Assembly (NCBI GenBank): GCA_946479075.1
Contig: CAMLDT010000080.1
Location: 1-14,158, forward strand
Source of the DNA: an uncultured Polaromonas sp.
Lineage (GTDB): Bacteria; Pseudomonadota; Gammaproteobacteria; Burkholderiales; Burkholderiaceae
Length of the DNA: 14,158 nucleotides
Direction of reading: 5' to 3'
Positions 1-6,920 of this stretch are shown here, one piece after another. A model generated the notes under the pieces. It had not been told where the DNA came from. It did no database searches and saw only the letters and a list, made by a program, of their open reading frames with translations. The stretch's first letter is position 1, and each line of letters begins with the position of its first letter. Made by a program: the position numbers and the translations under genes.

Positions 1-893
1 CGCTCGATGGACAGGCTCAGCTTGACCTTCCAGGTCCAGGCCACACATTTGCGCAGCAGGTCGTCGGCCGGCCGGCCCTTGTGGCTCCAGCCGAGGTGGA
101 TGGCGATTTTTCCTTCGGCGATGCTGGGCTTGCCGGGCTCGGCAATTTCGGGCAGCAGCAGCTTGGCGTCGAGGATATCGAGCCCGCGGCCGCGGAACAC
201 GGCCAGCGCACGGTGCGATGGCACGCGGCCAATCGGCTCATCGTAGTCAAAATAGTCGCGGAACTTGGCTGTATCGGGGTTGTTTTCGTCCTTGCCGGCG
301 ACCAGCCTGGACGACAGCAGTCCGTCGCTCCACAGCCACTGGCGCAGCATCTGCAGCAGCGCCGCATCTTCCGCCCAGCGTTCGCTCAGGATGTCGCGCA
401 CGCCGTCCAAAACGGCCTGGACGGTCGTGAAGTCGTCGCCGCTTTCCATCTTTTCGGCCTTGACGAAGGCGACCGCCTCGTCGGCGGGCACGAGCGACGG
501 GTCGGCAAACAGCTTGTCGGCCAACGGTTCGATGCCGGCCTCGCGCGCCATCTGGCCCTTGGTGCGGCGTTTTTGCTTGAAGGGCAAATACAAGTCTTCG
601 AGTTCCTGCTTGGTCGGCACAGCGGCAATCGCAGCGGCCAGTTCCGGGGTCAGCTTGCCTTGCTCGCTGATGCTTTTGAGCACGGCTTCGCGGCGCTCTT
701 CCAGCTCGCGCAGGTAGCCCAGGCGGAATTCGAGCTCGCGCAACTGGATATCGTCGAGCCCGCCCGTGACTTCCTTGCGGTAACGCGCGATAAACGGCAC
801 GGTGGCGCCGCCGTCGAGCAGCTCAACCGCTGCTTTGACCTGATGCTCCTGGACCCTGATTTCTGCGGCGATCTGGCGAATGATTTTTTGCAT
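1..893 (-). CDS. tex: Transcription accessory protein Tex (5' part; gene runs off the left edge)
   Basis: Reading the minus strand from the ATG at 893-891 gives 297 uninterrupted codons up to the left edge. The protein starts MQKIIRQIAAEIRVQ and contains ATVPFIARYRKEVTGGLD, LPFKQKRRTKGQMAREAGIEP and DYDEPIGRVPSHRALAVFRG. These are hallmark segments of the Tex family, an RNA-binding factor with an N-terminal helical region, a YqgF-like nuclease fold, HhH motifs and a C-terminal S1 domain. The family is usually about 770-800 residues long, so only the N-terminal helical region and the approach to the YqgF-like part are present here. The start is set by the standard family N-terminus; the ribosome binding site in front is weak (AGAAAA). 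The gene is divergent from the Kef-type antiporter, with a 173-base gap. In the cell Tex is a cytoplasmic protein linked to transcription and RNA metabolism; its exact role is not settled. The identification is secure. Confidence 0.95.
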   Translation of the reverse strand, partial: MQKIIRQIAAEIRVQEHQVKAAVELLDGGATVPFIARYRKEVTGGLDDIQLRELEFRLGYLRELEERREAVLKSISEQGKLTPELAAAIAAVPTKQELEDLYLPFKQKRRTKGQMAREAGIEPLADKLFADPSLVPADEAVAFVKAEKMESGDDFTTVQAVLDGVRDILSERWAEDAALLQMLRQWLWSDGLLSSRLVAGKDENNPDTAKFRDYFDYDEPIGRVPSHRALAVFRGRGLDILDAKLLLPEIAEPGKPSIAEGKIAIHLGWSHKGRPADDLLRKCVAWTWKVKLSLSIE

Positions 894-1066
894 GTGTTTT
901 CTGGAATGCGCTGGGAAGATGCTCGGAAGAGGCTGGAAAGAAAAGGGGCGAGTTTGCCACAGGCGGCAGCACCGGCAGTCGCCCAAATTCCGCTACCATG
1001 TTCACTCGCTTTCCTACCCATTCCCTCCCCTTCTTTCTTTCCCCACCAGCAGCGCACAGGACATCC
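894..1066. promoter_or_regulatory. Divergent intergenic region between tex and the Kef-type antiporter
   Basis: This 173-base gap must carry the promoters of both divergent genes. I could not pick out a convincing sigma-70 pair on either strand. A pyrimidine-rich tract (about 1018-1044) lies shortly before the antiporter start. The longer reading frame that runs through this gap into the antiporter (from 998) is rejected as the start, because its first 23 residues are not membrane-protein-like and a Shine-Dalgarno sequence sits at 1058-1061. Confidence 0.4.
1058..1061 (+). promoter_or_regulatory. Ribosome binding site deciding the antiporter start
   Basis: AGGA lies 5 bases before the ATG at 1067. 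It supports this start over the in-frame start 69 bases upstream. Confidence 0.6.
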
Positions 1067-2938
1067 ATGGCAGTCGAACAAGGCAGTGAGCTGGTCAAGG
1101 TAGTGGTGTTGCTGGGCGCCGGCGTGCTGGCCGTGCCGCTGTTCAAGCGCCTCGGGCTGGGTTCCGTGCTCGGCTATCTCGCCGCCGGCCTCGCCATCGG
1201 CCCCTTTGGCCTGGGTTTTTTCAACGAGGCCGGCACCATCCTGCACGTGGCCGAACTCGGCGTGGTGATGTTCCTGTTTGTCATCGGGCTGGAAATGCAG
1301 CCGACCCGCCTGTGGAAGCTGCGGCGCGAAATCTTCGGCCTGGGCCTGATGCAGGTGGTGGTTTGCGGCGCATTGTTGACGGGCATGGGTGTGCTCGCCG
1401 GGCTCAAACCGCCGGTGGCCTTTATCGCCGCCATGGGTTTTGTGCTGTCGTCCACCGCCATCGTGATGCAGCTGCTGGACGAACGCGGCGACACTTCCAC
1501 CCCGCGCGGACAACGCATGGTGTCCATCCTGCTGCTGGAAGACCTGGCCATCGTGCCGTTGCTGGCCATCGTCGCCTTCATGGCGCCGGACAGCTCGGAT
1601 GGCGTGTCGCGCTGGGTCACGATTGGCGCTGCGCTGGCGGCCATCATCGGGCTGGTGGCGGTCAGCCGCTGGCTGCTGAACCCGCTGTTCCGCATCCTTG
1701 CCCGGGCCCACGCGCGCGAGGTCATGACCGCGGCGGCCCTGCTGGTGGTGCTGGGTTCGGCGCTGGCCATGCAGTGGGGTGGCCTGTCCATGGCCATGGG
1801 CGCGTTTGCCGCCGGTGTGATGTTGTCCGAATCGACCTTTCGCCACCAGCTCGAAGCCGACATCGAGCCTTTCCGCGGCATTTTGCTGGGCCTGTTTTTC
1901 ATGGGTGTTGGCATGTCGCTGGACATTCCGCTGGTGCTGGCCGACTGGCCGCTGATCCTCGGCGGTGTGCTGGCCTACATGGTGTTCAAGGGCATCGGCA
2001 TTTATGCGGTCGCGCGCCTGACGAAGTCCAGCCACGGCGACGCCCTGCAGCGCACCGCCATGATGGCCCAGGGTGGGGAGTTCGCCTTTGTGCTGTATTC
2101 GGCGGCGGCAGCGGCGGGCATCGTGCAAGCCAATGTCAACGCGATTTTGACGGCGGCCATCATCATCTCGATGGCGCTCACGCCGCTGGCGGTGTCTGCG
2201 CTGCGCTGGGTGATGCCAGCCGAGGCCGAGCTGGACATGGACGGCATCGAAAGCGTGGAAGAAGCACGTGAGATCAAGGGCAGCGTGCTGATCATCGGCT
2301 TCGGCCGTTTCGGCCAGATCGCCAGCCAGGCCCTGCTGGCACGCGGCATCGACATCGCGCTGATCGAAAACGACACCGACATGATCCGCAGCGCGGCGCA
2401 GTTCGGCTTCAAGGTCTATTACGGTGACGGCACCCGCATGGACGTGTTGCATGCCAGCGGCGCCGCCCACGCGCGGGCCATCCTGGTGTGTGTGGACAAA
2501 AAAGATGCCACCACCCGCATCGTCGAACAGGCCAAACACGAGTTTCCGATGACGCCCATCTTTGCGCGCTCCTATGACCGCCAGCATGCCATCGAGCTGA
2601 TCAAGCGCGGCGTGGATTACCAGATGCGTGAAACCTTCGAATCGGCGATGGCCTTCAGCAGCGAGGCGCTGCGCCAGCTCGGCGTGGCGGATACGGAGGT
2701 TGCCGAGATTGAAGAGGACATCCGCCGCCGCGATGCCGAGCGCCTGCAACTGCAAATGGCCGGCGACCTCGGCAGCGCCACCAAGCTGATGCACGGCGGC
2801 CGCTGGACGCCGGCGCCGCTGACCCGGCCGAAGAAGGCCGGCCAGGCCCTGAACGAGGAAGCGGCCGACGCCATCGACGAAGTTGTCGCTGTGTCACCGC
2901 GCTCGCCGCCCGATCCGCGGGTGCCGGGGCCCGGCTGA
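1067..2938 (+). CDS. KefB/KefC-type monovalent cation:proton antiporter (CPA2 family)
   Basis: The 623-residue product matches the layout and length of glutathione-gated KefB/KefC potassium-efflux antiporters (about 600-620 residues in E. coli). Residues 1 to about 380 form an Na+/H+ exchanger-type membrane domain with roughly a dozen hydrophobic helices. It includes GYLAAGLAIGP, FLFVIGLEMQP and the segment HQLEADIEPFRGILLGLFF, close to the known Kef loop. A cytoplasmic RCK/TrkA-N domain begins near residue 405 with the nucleotide-binding GFGRFG (411-416), followed by an acidic ribose-binding position (IEND). The tail after about residue 530 is hydrophilic and Pro-rich at the end. Kef systems release K+ in exchange for H+ to acidify the cytoplasm during electrophile stress. 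Whether this one is gated by glutathione adducts, or belongs to a related ungated CPA2 group, cannot be read here. No KefF/KefG ancillary oxidoreductase gene is adjacent. The family is certain; the B or C label is not. Confidence 0.93.
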   Translation: MAVEQGSELVKVVVLLGAGVLAVPLFKRLGLGSVLGYLAAGLAIGPFGLGFFNEAGTILHVAELGVVMFLFVIGLEMQPTRLWKLRREIFGLGLMQVVVCGALLTGMGVLAGLKPPVAFIAAMGFVLSSTAIVMQLLDERGDTSTPRGQRMVSILLLEDLAIVPLLAIVAFMAPDSSDGVSRWVTIGAALAAIIGLVAVSRWLLNPLFRILARAHAREVMTAAALLVVLGSALAMQWGGLSMAMGAFAAGVMLSESTFRHQLEADIEPFRGILLGLFFMGVGMSLDIPLVLADWPLILGGVLAYMVFKGIGIYAVARLTKSSHGDALQRTAMMAQGGEFAFVLYSAAAAAGIVQANVNAILTAAIIISMALTPLAVSALRWVMPAEAELDMDGIESVEEAREIKGSVLIIGFGRFGQIASQALLARGIDIALIENDTDMIRSAAQFGFKVYYGDGTRMDVLHASGAAHARAILVCVDKKDATTRIVEQAKHEFPMTPIFARSYDRQHAIELIKRGVDYQMRETFESAMAFSSEALRQLGVADTEVAEIEEDIRRRDAERLQLQMAGDLGSATKLMHGGRWTPAPLTRPKKAGQALNEEAADAIDEVVAVSPRSPPDPRVPGPG

Positions 2939-3022
2939 AGCGCTCCCGGGCGTGGCGGATTCAGGCTTTTTTCCTACAGACAGCCGGCGCCCGTCCGGCC
3001 GATGATGAAGACTTCAATTTCT

Positions 3023-3026
3023 GGAG
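3023..3026 (+). promoter_or_regulatory. Ribosome binding site of the LapA-domain gene
   Basis: GGAG lies 8 bases before the ATG at 3035. It favours this start over the in-frame ATGs 30 and 33 bases upstream, which have no comparable site. Confidence 0.6.
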
Positions 3027-3034
3027 TTCCTAGC

Positions 3035-3553
3035 ATGCGTACCCGAACCATTGTGTTGATCGTGGCCATTGTGCTGATGGCCGGTTTTGCCGCGCTGAAC
3101 ATGGACGAATTCACGCGACCCAGCCTGCTGAGCCTCGGCTTTACCACGGTGCAGGCCCCGCTGGGGCTGGTGCTGCTTGGGCTGCTGCTGGCCGCACTGC
3201 TGGTGTTTCTGGCCACCACCTTGTATATCCAGAGCACCCACCTGATCGAGACCCGCCAGACCGCGCGTGAACTGCAGGCCCAGCGCGAACTGGCCGACAA
3301 GGCCGAGGCCTCGCGTTTCACCGAACTGCGCAACTACCTTGAAGCGCAGGCCCTGGCGGCGCAGCAGCGCGAGGCCGCCCATGCAACGGTCTGGGCCGAG
3401 CGGCTGGCGCAAACCCAGCAAGCCCTGGGCAGCAAGATCGACCAGTCCGGCAATACGCTGGCCGCCTATATCGGCGAGCTGGAAGACCGCCTGGAAAGCC
3501 GCGACGGCGTGCCGCGTGTGACCGTGCGCCAGGACACCCCGCCGCTGCTCTGA
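3035..3553 (+). CDS. LapA-domain (DUF1049-type) inner-membrane protein with coiled-coil tail
   Basis: The 172-residue product has a hydrophobic helix at about residues 5-22, a short polar stretch (NMDEFTRPSLLSLGFTTVQ), then a second strong helix at about 42-63 starting with APLGLVLLGLLLAALL. This pattern of helix, Asn-containing loop, Pro-Leu and Leu-rich helix is typical of the lipopolysaccharide assembly protein A (LapA, formerly DUF1049) family. From about residue 70 to 160 the protein is charged and rich in Ala, Glu, Gln and Arg, with heptad-like spacing, so a cytoplasmic coiled coil is likely. LapA in E. coli works with LapB/YciM and FtsH in controlling LPS synthesis, but many short family members are uncharacterised. 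No lapB-like gene is adjacent. It lies 96 bases after the antiporter stop in the same direction. The family call is moderately sure; the cellular role is open. Confidence 0.75.
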   Translation: MRTRTIVLIVAIVLMAGFAALNMDEFTRPSLLSLGFTTVQAPLGLVLLGLLLAALLVFLATTLYIQSTHLIETRQTARELQAQRELADKAEASRFTELRNYLEAQALAAQQREAAHATVWAERLAQTQQALGSKIDQSGNTLAAYIGELEDRLESRDGVPRVTVRQDTPPLL

Positions 3554-3579
3554 CCCTCACATGGCATTTGTTCCGCGGC

Positions 3580-3607
3580 TGTAAGAAGTCCGCGCGTACG
3601 CCGACCA
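3580..3607 (+). promoter_or_regulatory. Possible ECF-sigma-type promoter before the DUF1223-DM13 pair
   Basis: TGTAAG (3580-3585) and CGACCA (3602-3607) are separated by exactly 16 bases. They resemble the GTAAC-like -35 and CGAC/CGTC-like -10 elements used by extracytoplasmic-function sigma factors. Transcription would start near 3613 and leave a leader of about 25 bases. A GGAAAGG ribosome binding site follows at 3624-3630. This was judged by eye only; no sigma factor gene lies in the window. Confidence 0.3.
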
Positions 3608-3638
3608 ACCAGCACCCACACATGGAAAGGTTCTGGTC

Positions 3639-4415
3639 ATGGTCACATCTGCTCCCAAAATCATAGCTGCCTGCGCTTTACTGGCGGGGGCTACAGCCAC
3701 ATTTGGCATGCAAAACCAGTGTGTGGCGAGTTCCGGGGCACAAACCACGCCCGTACTGGAGCTGTACACCTCCGAGGGTTGCAGCTCCTGCCCGCCGGCC
3801 GATCAGTGGGTGTCCGGCCTGCGCGGCAAGGATGTGGTGGTGCAGGCCTTCCACGTCGGCTACTGGGACAACCTGGGCTGGGTGGACCGGTTCGCGACAC
3901 CGGCACACACGGCCCGCCAGCGTGAAGTTGCCGTCCACAACCGCCTGCGCAGCATTTACACACCGCAGGTCGTCGTGAATGGCAGCGACTGGCCACAGTG
4001 GGGCAACGCGCAATCGCGCATCACCGGCCAGCGCGCCCCGGCCAAAATCCACATTGACCTGAAGAAGCTGGCTGACGATCAGTTTGAAGCGACGGTTTCC
4101 CTCGTGGCAGGTGTTGCCGCCGTGCCGGCCTGGGCCGCTTACTGGACCGTGACCGAACACGGCCACAGTTCCCGCGTCAAGGCCGGGGAAAACGCCGGTG
4201 AATATCTCAAGCACGATTTTGTGGTGCGCCAGTACACCCAGGCCGGCACTTACAGCAGCAAGGCCGGCGCGGCCCAGAAACTGGTGTTTCGCAGCATCGC
4301 GGCCACGCCCGGCCATGAACGCCAGATCAATCTTGTGGTGTTCGAACCCCAGAGCGGCACACCGCTGCAGGCGCTGAGCCTGCAGTGCCAGGCCGGCGCC
4401 GCGAAACCCTCATGA
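3639..4415 (+). CDS. Exported DUF1223 protein (thioredoxin-like, CxxC)
   Basis: The product has 258 residues. The first 23 or so form a signal-peptide-like stretch (positive Lys, then IIAACALLAGATATFG). The mature part opens with VLELYTSEGCSSCPPAD (CxxC at Cys48 and Cys51), the signature of the DUF1223 family, which is predicted to adopt a thioredoxin-like fold. QAFHVGYWDNLGWVD and IYTPQVVVNG are further family segments. Two other cysteines, Cys28 just after the signal region and Cys250 near the end, could pair in the periplasm. The family has no agreed biochemical role, so thiol-disulfide or metal chemistry is only inferred. The start is supported by GGAAAGG at 3624-3630, 8 bases before the ATG. 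The stop overlaps the ATG of the DM13 gene (ATGA), so the two are translated as a unit. Family call secure; function unknown. Confidence 0.88.
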   Translation: MVTSAPKIIAACALLAGATATFGMQNQCVASSGAQTTPVLELYTSEGCSSCPPADQWVSGLRGKDVVVQAFHVGYWDNLGWVDRFATPAHTARQREVAVHNRLRSIYTPQVVVNGSDWPQWGNAQSRITGQRAPAKIHIDLKKLADDQFEATVSLVAGVAAVPAWAAYWTVTEHGHSSRVKAGENAGEYLKHDFVVRQYTQAGTYSSKAGAAQKLVFRSIAATPGHERQINLVVFEPQSGTPLQALSLQCQAGAAKPS

Positions 4416-4882
4416 AAAAAGCCCTGTGGCTGGGCGCGTCGCATCTGGCCACGTTGTTGGCCGGTTTTGCGCTGGGGGTTTACCTGTTGCCCATCCTGAC
4501 CGCGCCCACCGCGCCTGCTGCGGCTCTGGTGCAGTCCGTCGCCGGCGCTGCCGAGTTCAGCGGCCGCTTCCGGCGCGACCTCGCGGGCAGTGACCTGCTG
4601 CACTGGGGTGAAGGCGAAGTCTCGGTTGGCCGGCAAGCCATTGCGTTGATGGGCAAGATCTCACCCGGGCCCGACTACAAGCTGTACCTGGTGCCGGCGT
4701 TTGTGGAAAACGAAGCTCAGTTCCTGAAGCTCAAGTCGCAATCGGCGCGCGTCGGCGACATCAAGACCTTCGAGAATTTCATCGTCGCGGTGCCTGAAGG
4801 GGTTGAGGTCGCCAAATACACCACCGTGCTGGTGTGGTGCGAGACCTTTTCGGAGTTCATCTCGGCGGCCAGATACCGCTAA
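4412..4882 (+). CDS. DM13-domain membrane-anchored protein
   Basis: Starting at the ATG that overlaps the upstream stop codon gives 156 residues. Residues 1 to about 30 form one hydrophobic segment after MKK, either a signal anchor or an uncleaved signal peptide. From about residue 50 to the end it matches the DM13 domain: AEFSGRF, then GEGEVSVGRQAIALMG, YKLYLVP, VGDIKTFENFIVAVPEG and a final VLVWCETFSEFISAARYR with the single conserved Cys143. DM13 domains have been proposed to act in extracytoplasmic electron transfer because of that cysteine and their fusion to DOMON-type domains. An alternative ATG at 4385 inside the upstream gene would add nine Arg-rich residues before the membrane segment and is unlikely. 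There is no clear ribosome binding site, which fits translational coupling with the DUF1223 gene. Domain call fairly sure; role inferred. Confidence 0.85.
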   Translation: MKKALWLGASHLATLLAGFALGVYLLPILTAPTAPAAALVQSVAGAAEFSGRFRRDLAGSDLLHWGEGEVSVGRQAIALMGKISPGPDYKLYLVPAFVENEAQFLKLKSQSARVGDIKTFENFIVAVPEGVEVAKYTTVLVWCETFSEFISAARYR

Positions 4883-5024
4883 CTCGGCGTTTTCATAACG
4901 CCCTCAATCGCCTCCGGGAACCGCGCATGCGCCGCTCCCTGCTCAAGCACGTGGATGAACACGCGGGCGTACAGCTCAAGCCCATCGTGCTGGAAGCGGT
5001 GCAAGCGCACCGGTCGGCGATTCT
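4883..5024. other. Convergent intergenic gap, possible gene remnant and hairpins
   Basis: This gap separates the plus-strand DM13 gene from the minus-strand genes. It contains the palindrome GCGCATGCGC (4923-4932) and a stem CGGTGC/GCACCG with loop AAGC (4997-5012), followed several bases later by GATTCTTT, so it could act as a weak terminator. Open frames cross it on both strands with GC-rich third positions, but neither has its own start or a family I recognise. A decayed gene end is possible. Confidence 0.3.
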
Positions 5025-5441
5025 TTAGGGCGCAGGCGGGACGGGCGCATCCTTCCCGGCCGGCGCCCGGGACTCCTGCACGCTGCGGCCGACCAGGTAA
5101 CCCGCCAGTGTGCCCAGCAGGCCCGACACCGGCGCAATCTGCTGGCTGTCGTAACCGGCCACGACCAGGAAGACCGCCAGGATGATGATGGTCAGCATGC
5201 CGAACAGCCGCAGCACCAGGCCGGCCGCCACACCCTGCTGCAGCGCGCGCGTTGCCAGCACCATGACAAACAGGCCGAACAGCAGGATGGCGGTGCTGAT
5301 GGTCATGGCATCGGTGACCGACCACCACTGCGACCGCGCCGCCGTGCCGCCTGGCACTGTCGTTTGCTGTTCCACCTCGGCCCTGGCCGCAGACACCTTT
5401 GCCATTTGTGCCTGAAGTTGATCGGCCACGGTCTGGCTCAT
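5025..5441 (-). CDS. Small membrane protein of unknown function (138 residues)
   Basis: The protein begins MSQTVADQLQAQMAK, a hydrophilic and probably helical N-terminus of about 40 residues. Two clear hydrophobic helices follow at about 45-65 and 76-97, then a shorter one at about 104-119 (SGLLGTLAGYLVG) and a Pro/Ala-rich tail. I do not recognise the family. The ATG overlaps the stop of the upstream gene as ATGA, so it is very likely translated with the 111-residue exported coiled-coil protein. That coupling, and three helices in a small protein, would fit a membrane partner of the exported protein, but this is inference. The size and topology also recall phage holins, yet no lysis or other phage gene is near, so I do not call it one. 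Confidence 0.7.
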   Translation of the reverse strand: MSQTVADQLQAQMAKVSAARAEVEQQTTVPGGTAARSQWWSVTDAMTISTAILLFGLFVMVLATRALQQGVAAGLVLRLFGMLTIIILAVFLVVAGYDSQQIAPVSGLLGTLAGYLVGRSVQESRAPAGKDAPVPPAP

Positions 5442-5773
5442 TTGGCCGCTCCCCTGCCGGCCAGCTTGACGTCCGCTTCGAGTTCCGCAATCCGTTTGGA
5501 CTGCAGCGCCACGGTTTTCTCAAGCTCGGCGATCAGCGTTTTTTCCCGGCTGCAGATGGCCAGGGGGGTGGTGTCGTGTTTGCCGGGTGCGCTGCCGGCC
5601 ATCGGCGGTGCAGGCATGGGCGGCGGCGCATGAAGGGCCGGCACAGAACCCGCGTTGTCGAGCGGCTTCTTGATGAAGGCAGCAGGCCCGGTGGCCTGCG
5701 CCAGGGCGATGACGGGGCAAGTCACGGCCAGCACGGCAAACATGCACGAGCGGCCGATGGTGAAAGCTTTCAT
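5438..5773 (-). CDS. Small exported protein with C-terminal coiled coil (111 residues)
   Basis: The start at 5773 is chosen because GGAAAGGA lies 7 bases upstream and the protein then opens with a good signal peptide: MKAFTIGR, a hydrophobic core CMFAVLAVTCPVIALA, and a likely signal peptidase I site after Ala-Leu-Ala near residue 25. A longer in-frame start at 5905 would add 44 residues unlike any signal peptide. The mature part has a Pro/Ala/Met-rich linker (about 44-63), then a predicted coiled coil at about 76-105 (EKTLIAELEKTVALQSKRIAELEADV). There is one mature-region Cys at residue 74. No family is recognised and no function is suggested by sequence alone. It overlaps the downstream 138-residue membrane protein by ATGA. 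The SD sequence is part of a possible stem (5780-5801), described separately. Confidence 0.7.
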   Translation of the reverse strand: MKAFTIGRSCMFAVLAVTCPVIALAQATGPAAFIKKPLDNAGSVPALHAPPPMPAPPMAGSAPGKHDTTPLAICSREKTLIAELEKTVALQSKRIAELEADVKLAGRGAAK

Positions 5774-5779
5774 GGCGTA

Positions 5780-5801
5780 TTCCTTTCCGGTGAGGAAGGA
5801 A
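5780..5801 (-). promoter_or_regulatory. Hairpin covering the ribosome binding site of the exported coiled-coil gene
   Basis: On the transcript, UUCCUUCC (5801-5794) can pair with GGAAAGGAA (5788-5780) across a 5-base loop, with one bulged A. The right arm contains the Shine-Dalgarno sequence GGAAAGGA. If it forms, it would lower translation initiation. Seen by eye; no folding energy was computed. Confidence 0.35.
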
Positions 5802-5896
5802 AAGAATAGGCTTCGGCCCCCCGCGCTGCATCCCCCAAATGGAGGAGGTTTCGAGCGCGTGGAGACGGCTACAGCGGACGCTGCGGCCACCCCACC

Positions 5897-5960
5897 AGCT
5901 ATCAAATCAATAGCTGCTCATGCCCGACAGACGGGGGCTGGCGGCACTTTTTGCTTATAA
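5897..5960 (+). repeat. Interspersed intergenic repeat, copy 1
   Basis: It begins with an inverted repeat AGCTAT/ATAGCT (5897-5902 and 5910-5915), continues with AGCTGCT (5912-5918) and GGGCTGG (5935-5941), and ends GCTTATAA (5953-5960). The last three blocks recur in the same order and with identical spacing (23 and 18 bases) in copy 2 at 10693-10756, in the same orientation. I recognise this as a style of short intergenic repeat common in Comamonadaceae. It lies between the stop of an SDR gene and the next gene on the minus strand. Confidence 0.7.
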
Positions 5961-5967
5961 GATTGCC

Positions 5968-6873
5968 TCAGGCGCCGCGCAGGGCCTTTTTGAGTTCTTC
6001 GCCGAGTTCCGGCTTGTGGGCAAACGGGCTGGTCGGGTTGCGCGCCTGCAGGATGTCTTCCAGCCGCGTCTGCACCGAGCCGATGGCCTTGGGGTGGCTG
6101 TAGATGTAGAACTGGTTGGCGGCAATGGCATCGAAGACCTTTTGCGCCACGTCGGCCGCCGTGACCTTGCCGGAACCCACGGCCTTGTCGCTCATGGCCT
6201 GGCCGATCAGCTGGCTGCGCGTCGGCTTGGCCGCTTCCAGCTCACCCGGCCGGTTGCGGTGGCTCTGGTTGATGCCGGTCGGCACAAAGAAGGGGCACAG
6301 CACCGAAGCGCCGATCTGGTCGGTGACCAGGGCCAGGTCCTGGTACAAGGTTTCGCTCATCGCGACCACCGCATGTTTGCTGACGTTGTAAATGCCCATG
6401 TTGGGCGCATTCAGCAGCCCGGCCATGCTGGCGGTGTTGACAATGTGGCCCTGCCAGGCCGGGTCTTTGGCGGCGGCTTCCAGCATCATGGGTGTGAAGA
6501 CGCGAACGCCATGGGCGACACCCATCAGGTTGACGCCTATGACCCACTCCCAGTCTTTCAGCGTGTTTTCCCAGATCAGGCCACCCGCGCCGACGCCGGC
6601 ATTGTTGAAGACAAAATGCGGCGCGCCGAAACGCGCAAATGCCGCGGCACCCAAGGCCTCGACTTCAGCAGCTTTCGACACGTCAAGCCGGAACGGCAGG
6701 ACCTGCGCGCCGGTGGCGCTGATTTCCGCCACGGCCTTGTCAAGCGCGTCCTGCTGCACATCGGCCAGCACCAGGTTCATGCCGAGCCGGGCACCGATAC
6801 GGGCGCACTCCAGGCCGAAGCCGGAGCCGGCACCGGTCAGAACGGCGGTTTTTCCTTTGAAATCCGTGATCAT
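5968..6873 (-). CDS. Short-chain dehydrogenase/reductase (SDR), likely NAD-linked
   Basis: The 301-residue product is a classical SDR with a Rossmann fold. The cofactor motif TGAGSGFG is at 13-20, NNAG at 90-93, the structural Asn at 115, and the catalytic Ser149, Tyr162 and Lys166 in the order expected (NTASMAG, then YNVSK). Asp38 at the end of the second strand (LVLADV) favours NAD(H) over NADP(H). It is longer than the usual 250 residues: a C-terminal segment of about 50 residues (QFYIYSHPKAIGSVQTRLEDIL and beyond) follows the core, as in SDRs often found in lipid-catabolic clusters. The start has AAAGGA in front. It is the last clear enzyme of the minus-strand acyl-CoA cluster, 47 bases after the GST-like gene. 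The substrate is probably a hydroxy- or keto-compound, but this is not determined. Confidence 0.9.
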   Translation of the reverse strand: MITDFKGKTAVLTGAGSGFGLECARIGARLGMNLVLADVQQDALDKAVAEISATGAQVLPFRLDVSKAAEVEALGAAAFARFGAPHFVFNNAGVGAGGLIWENTLKDWEWVIGVNLMGVAHGVRVFTPMMLEAAAKDPAWQGHIVNTASMAGLLNAPNMGIYNVSKHAVVAMSETLYQDLALVTDQIGASVLCPFFVPTGINQSHRNRPGELEAAKPTRSQLIGQAMSDKAVGSGKVTAADVAQKVFDAIAANQFYIYSHPKAIGSVQTRLEDILQARNPTSPFAHKPELGEELKKALRGA

Positions 6874-6920
6874 GGTTTGTCCTTTGTTATTTGTTCTGCG
6901 TTGTGAGGCTTCTGAAAATC

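Noticed and set aside
650..2794. 714-codon open frame on the minus strand opposite the antiporter
   Set aside because: It is antisense to the Kef-type gene and its translation is rich in His, Gln and Arg without any family motif; such shadows are expected in GC-rich DNA.
2939..3034. Rho-independent terminator after the antiporter
   Set aside because: There is a run of six T at about 2969-2974, but no convincing GC-rich stem directly before it; a GCCGG/CCGGC pair further on has no T tract.
5025..5441. Holin of a lysis cassette
   Set aside because: Size and helices fit loosely, but there is no endolysin or other phage gene nearby, and the upstream partner has a cleavable signal peptide and no spanin-like features.
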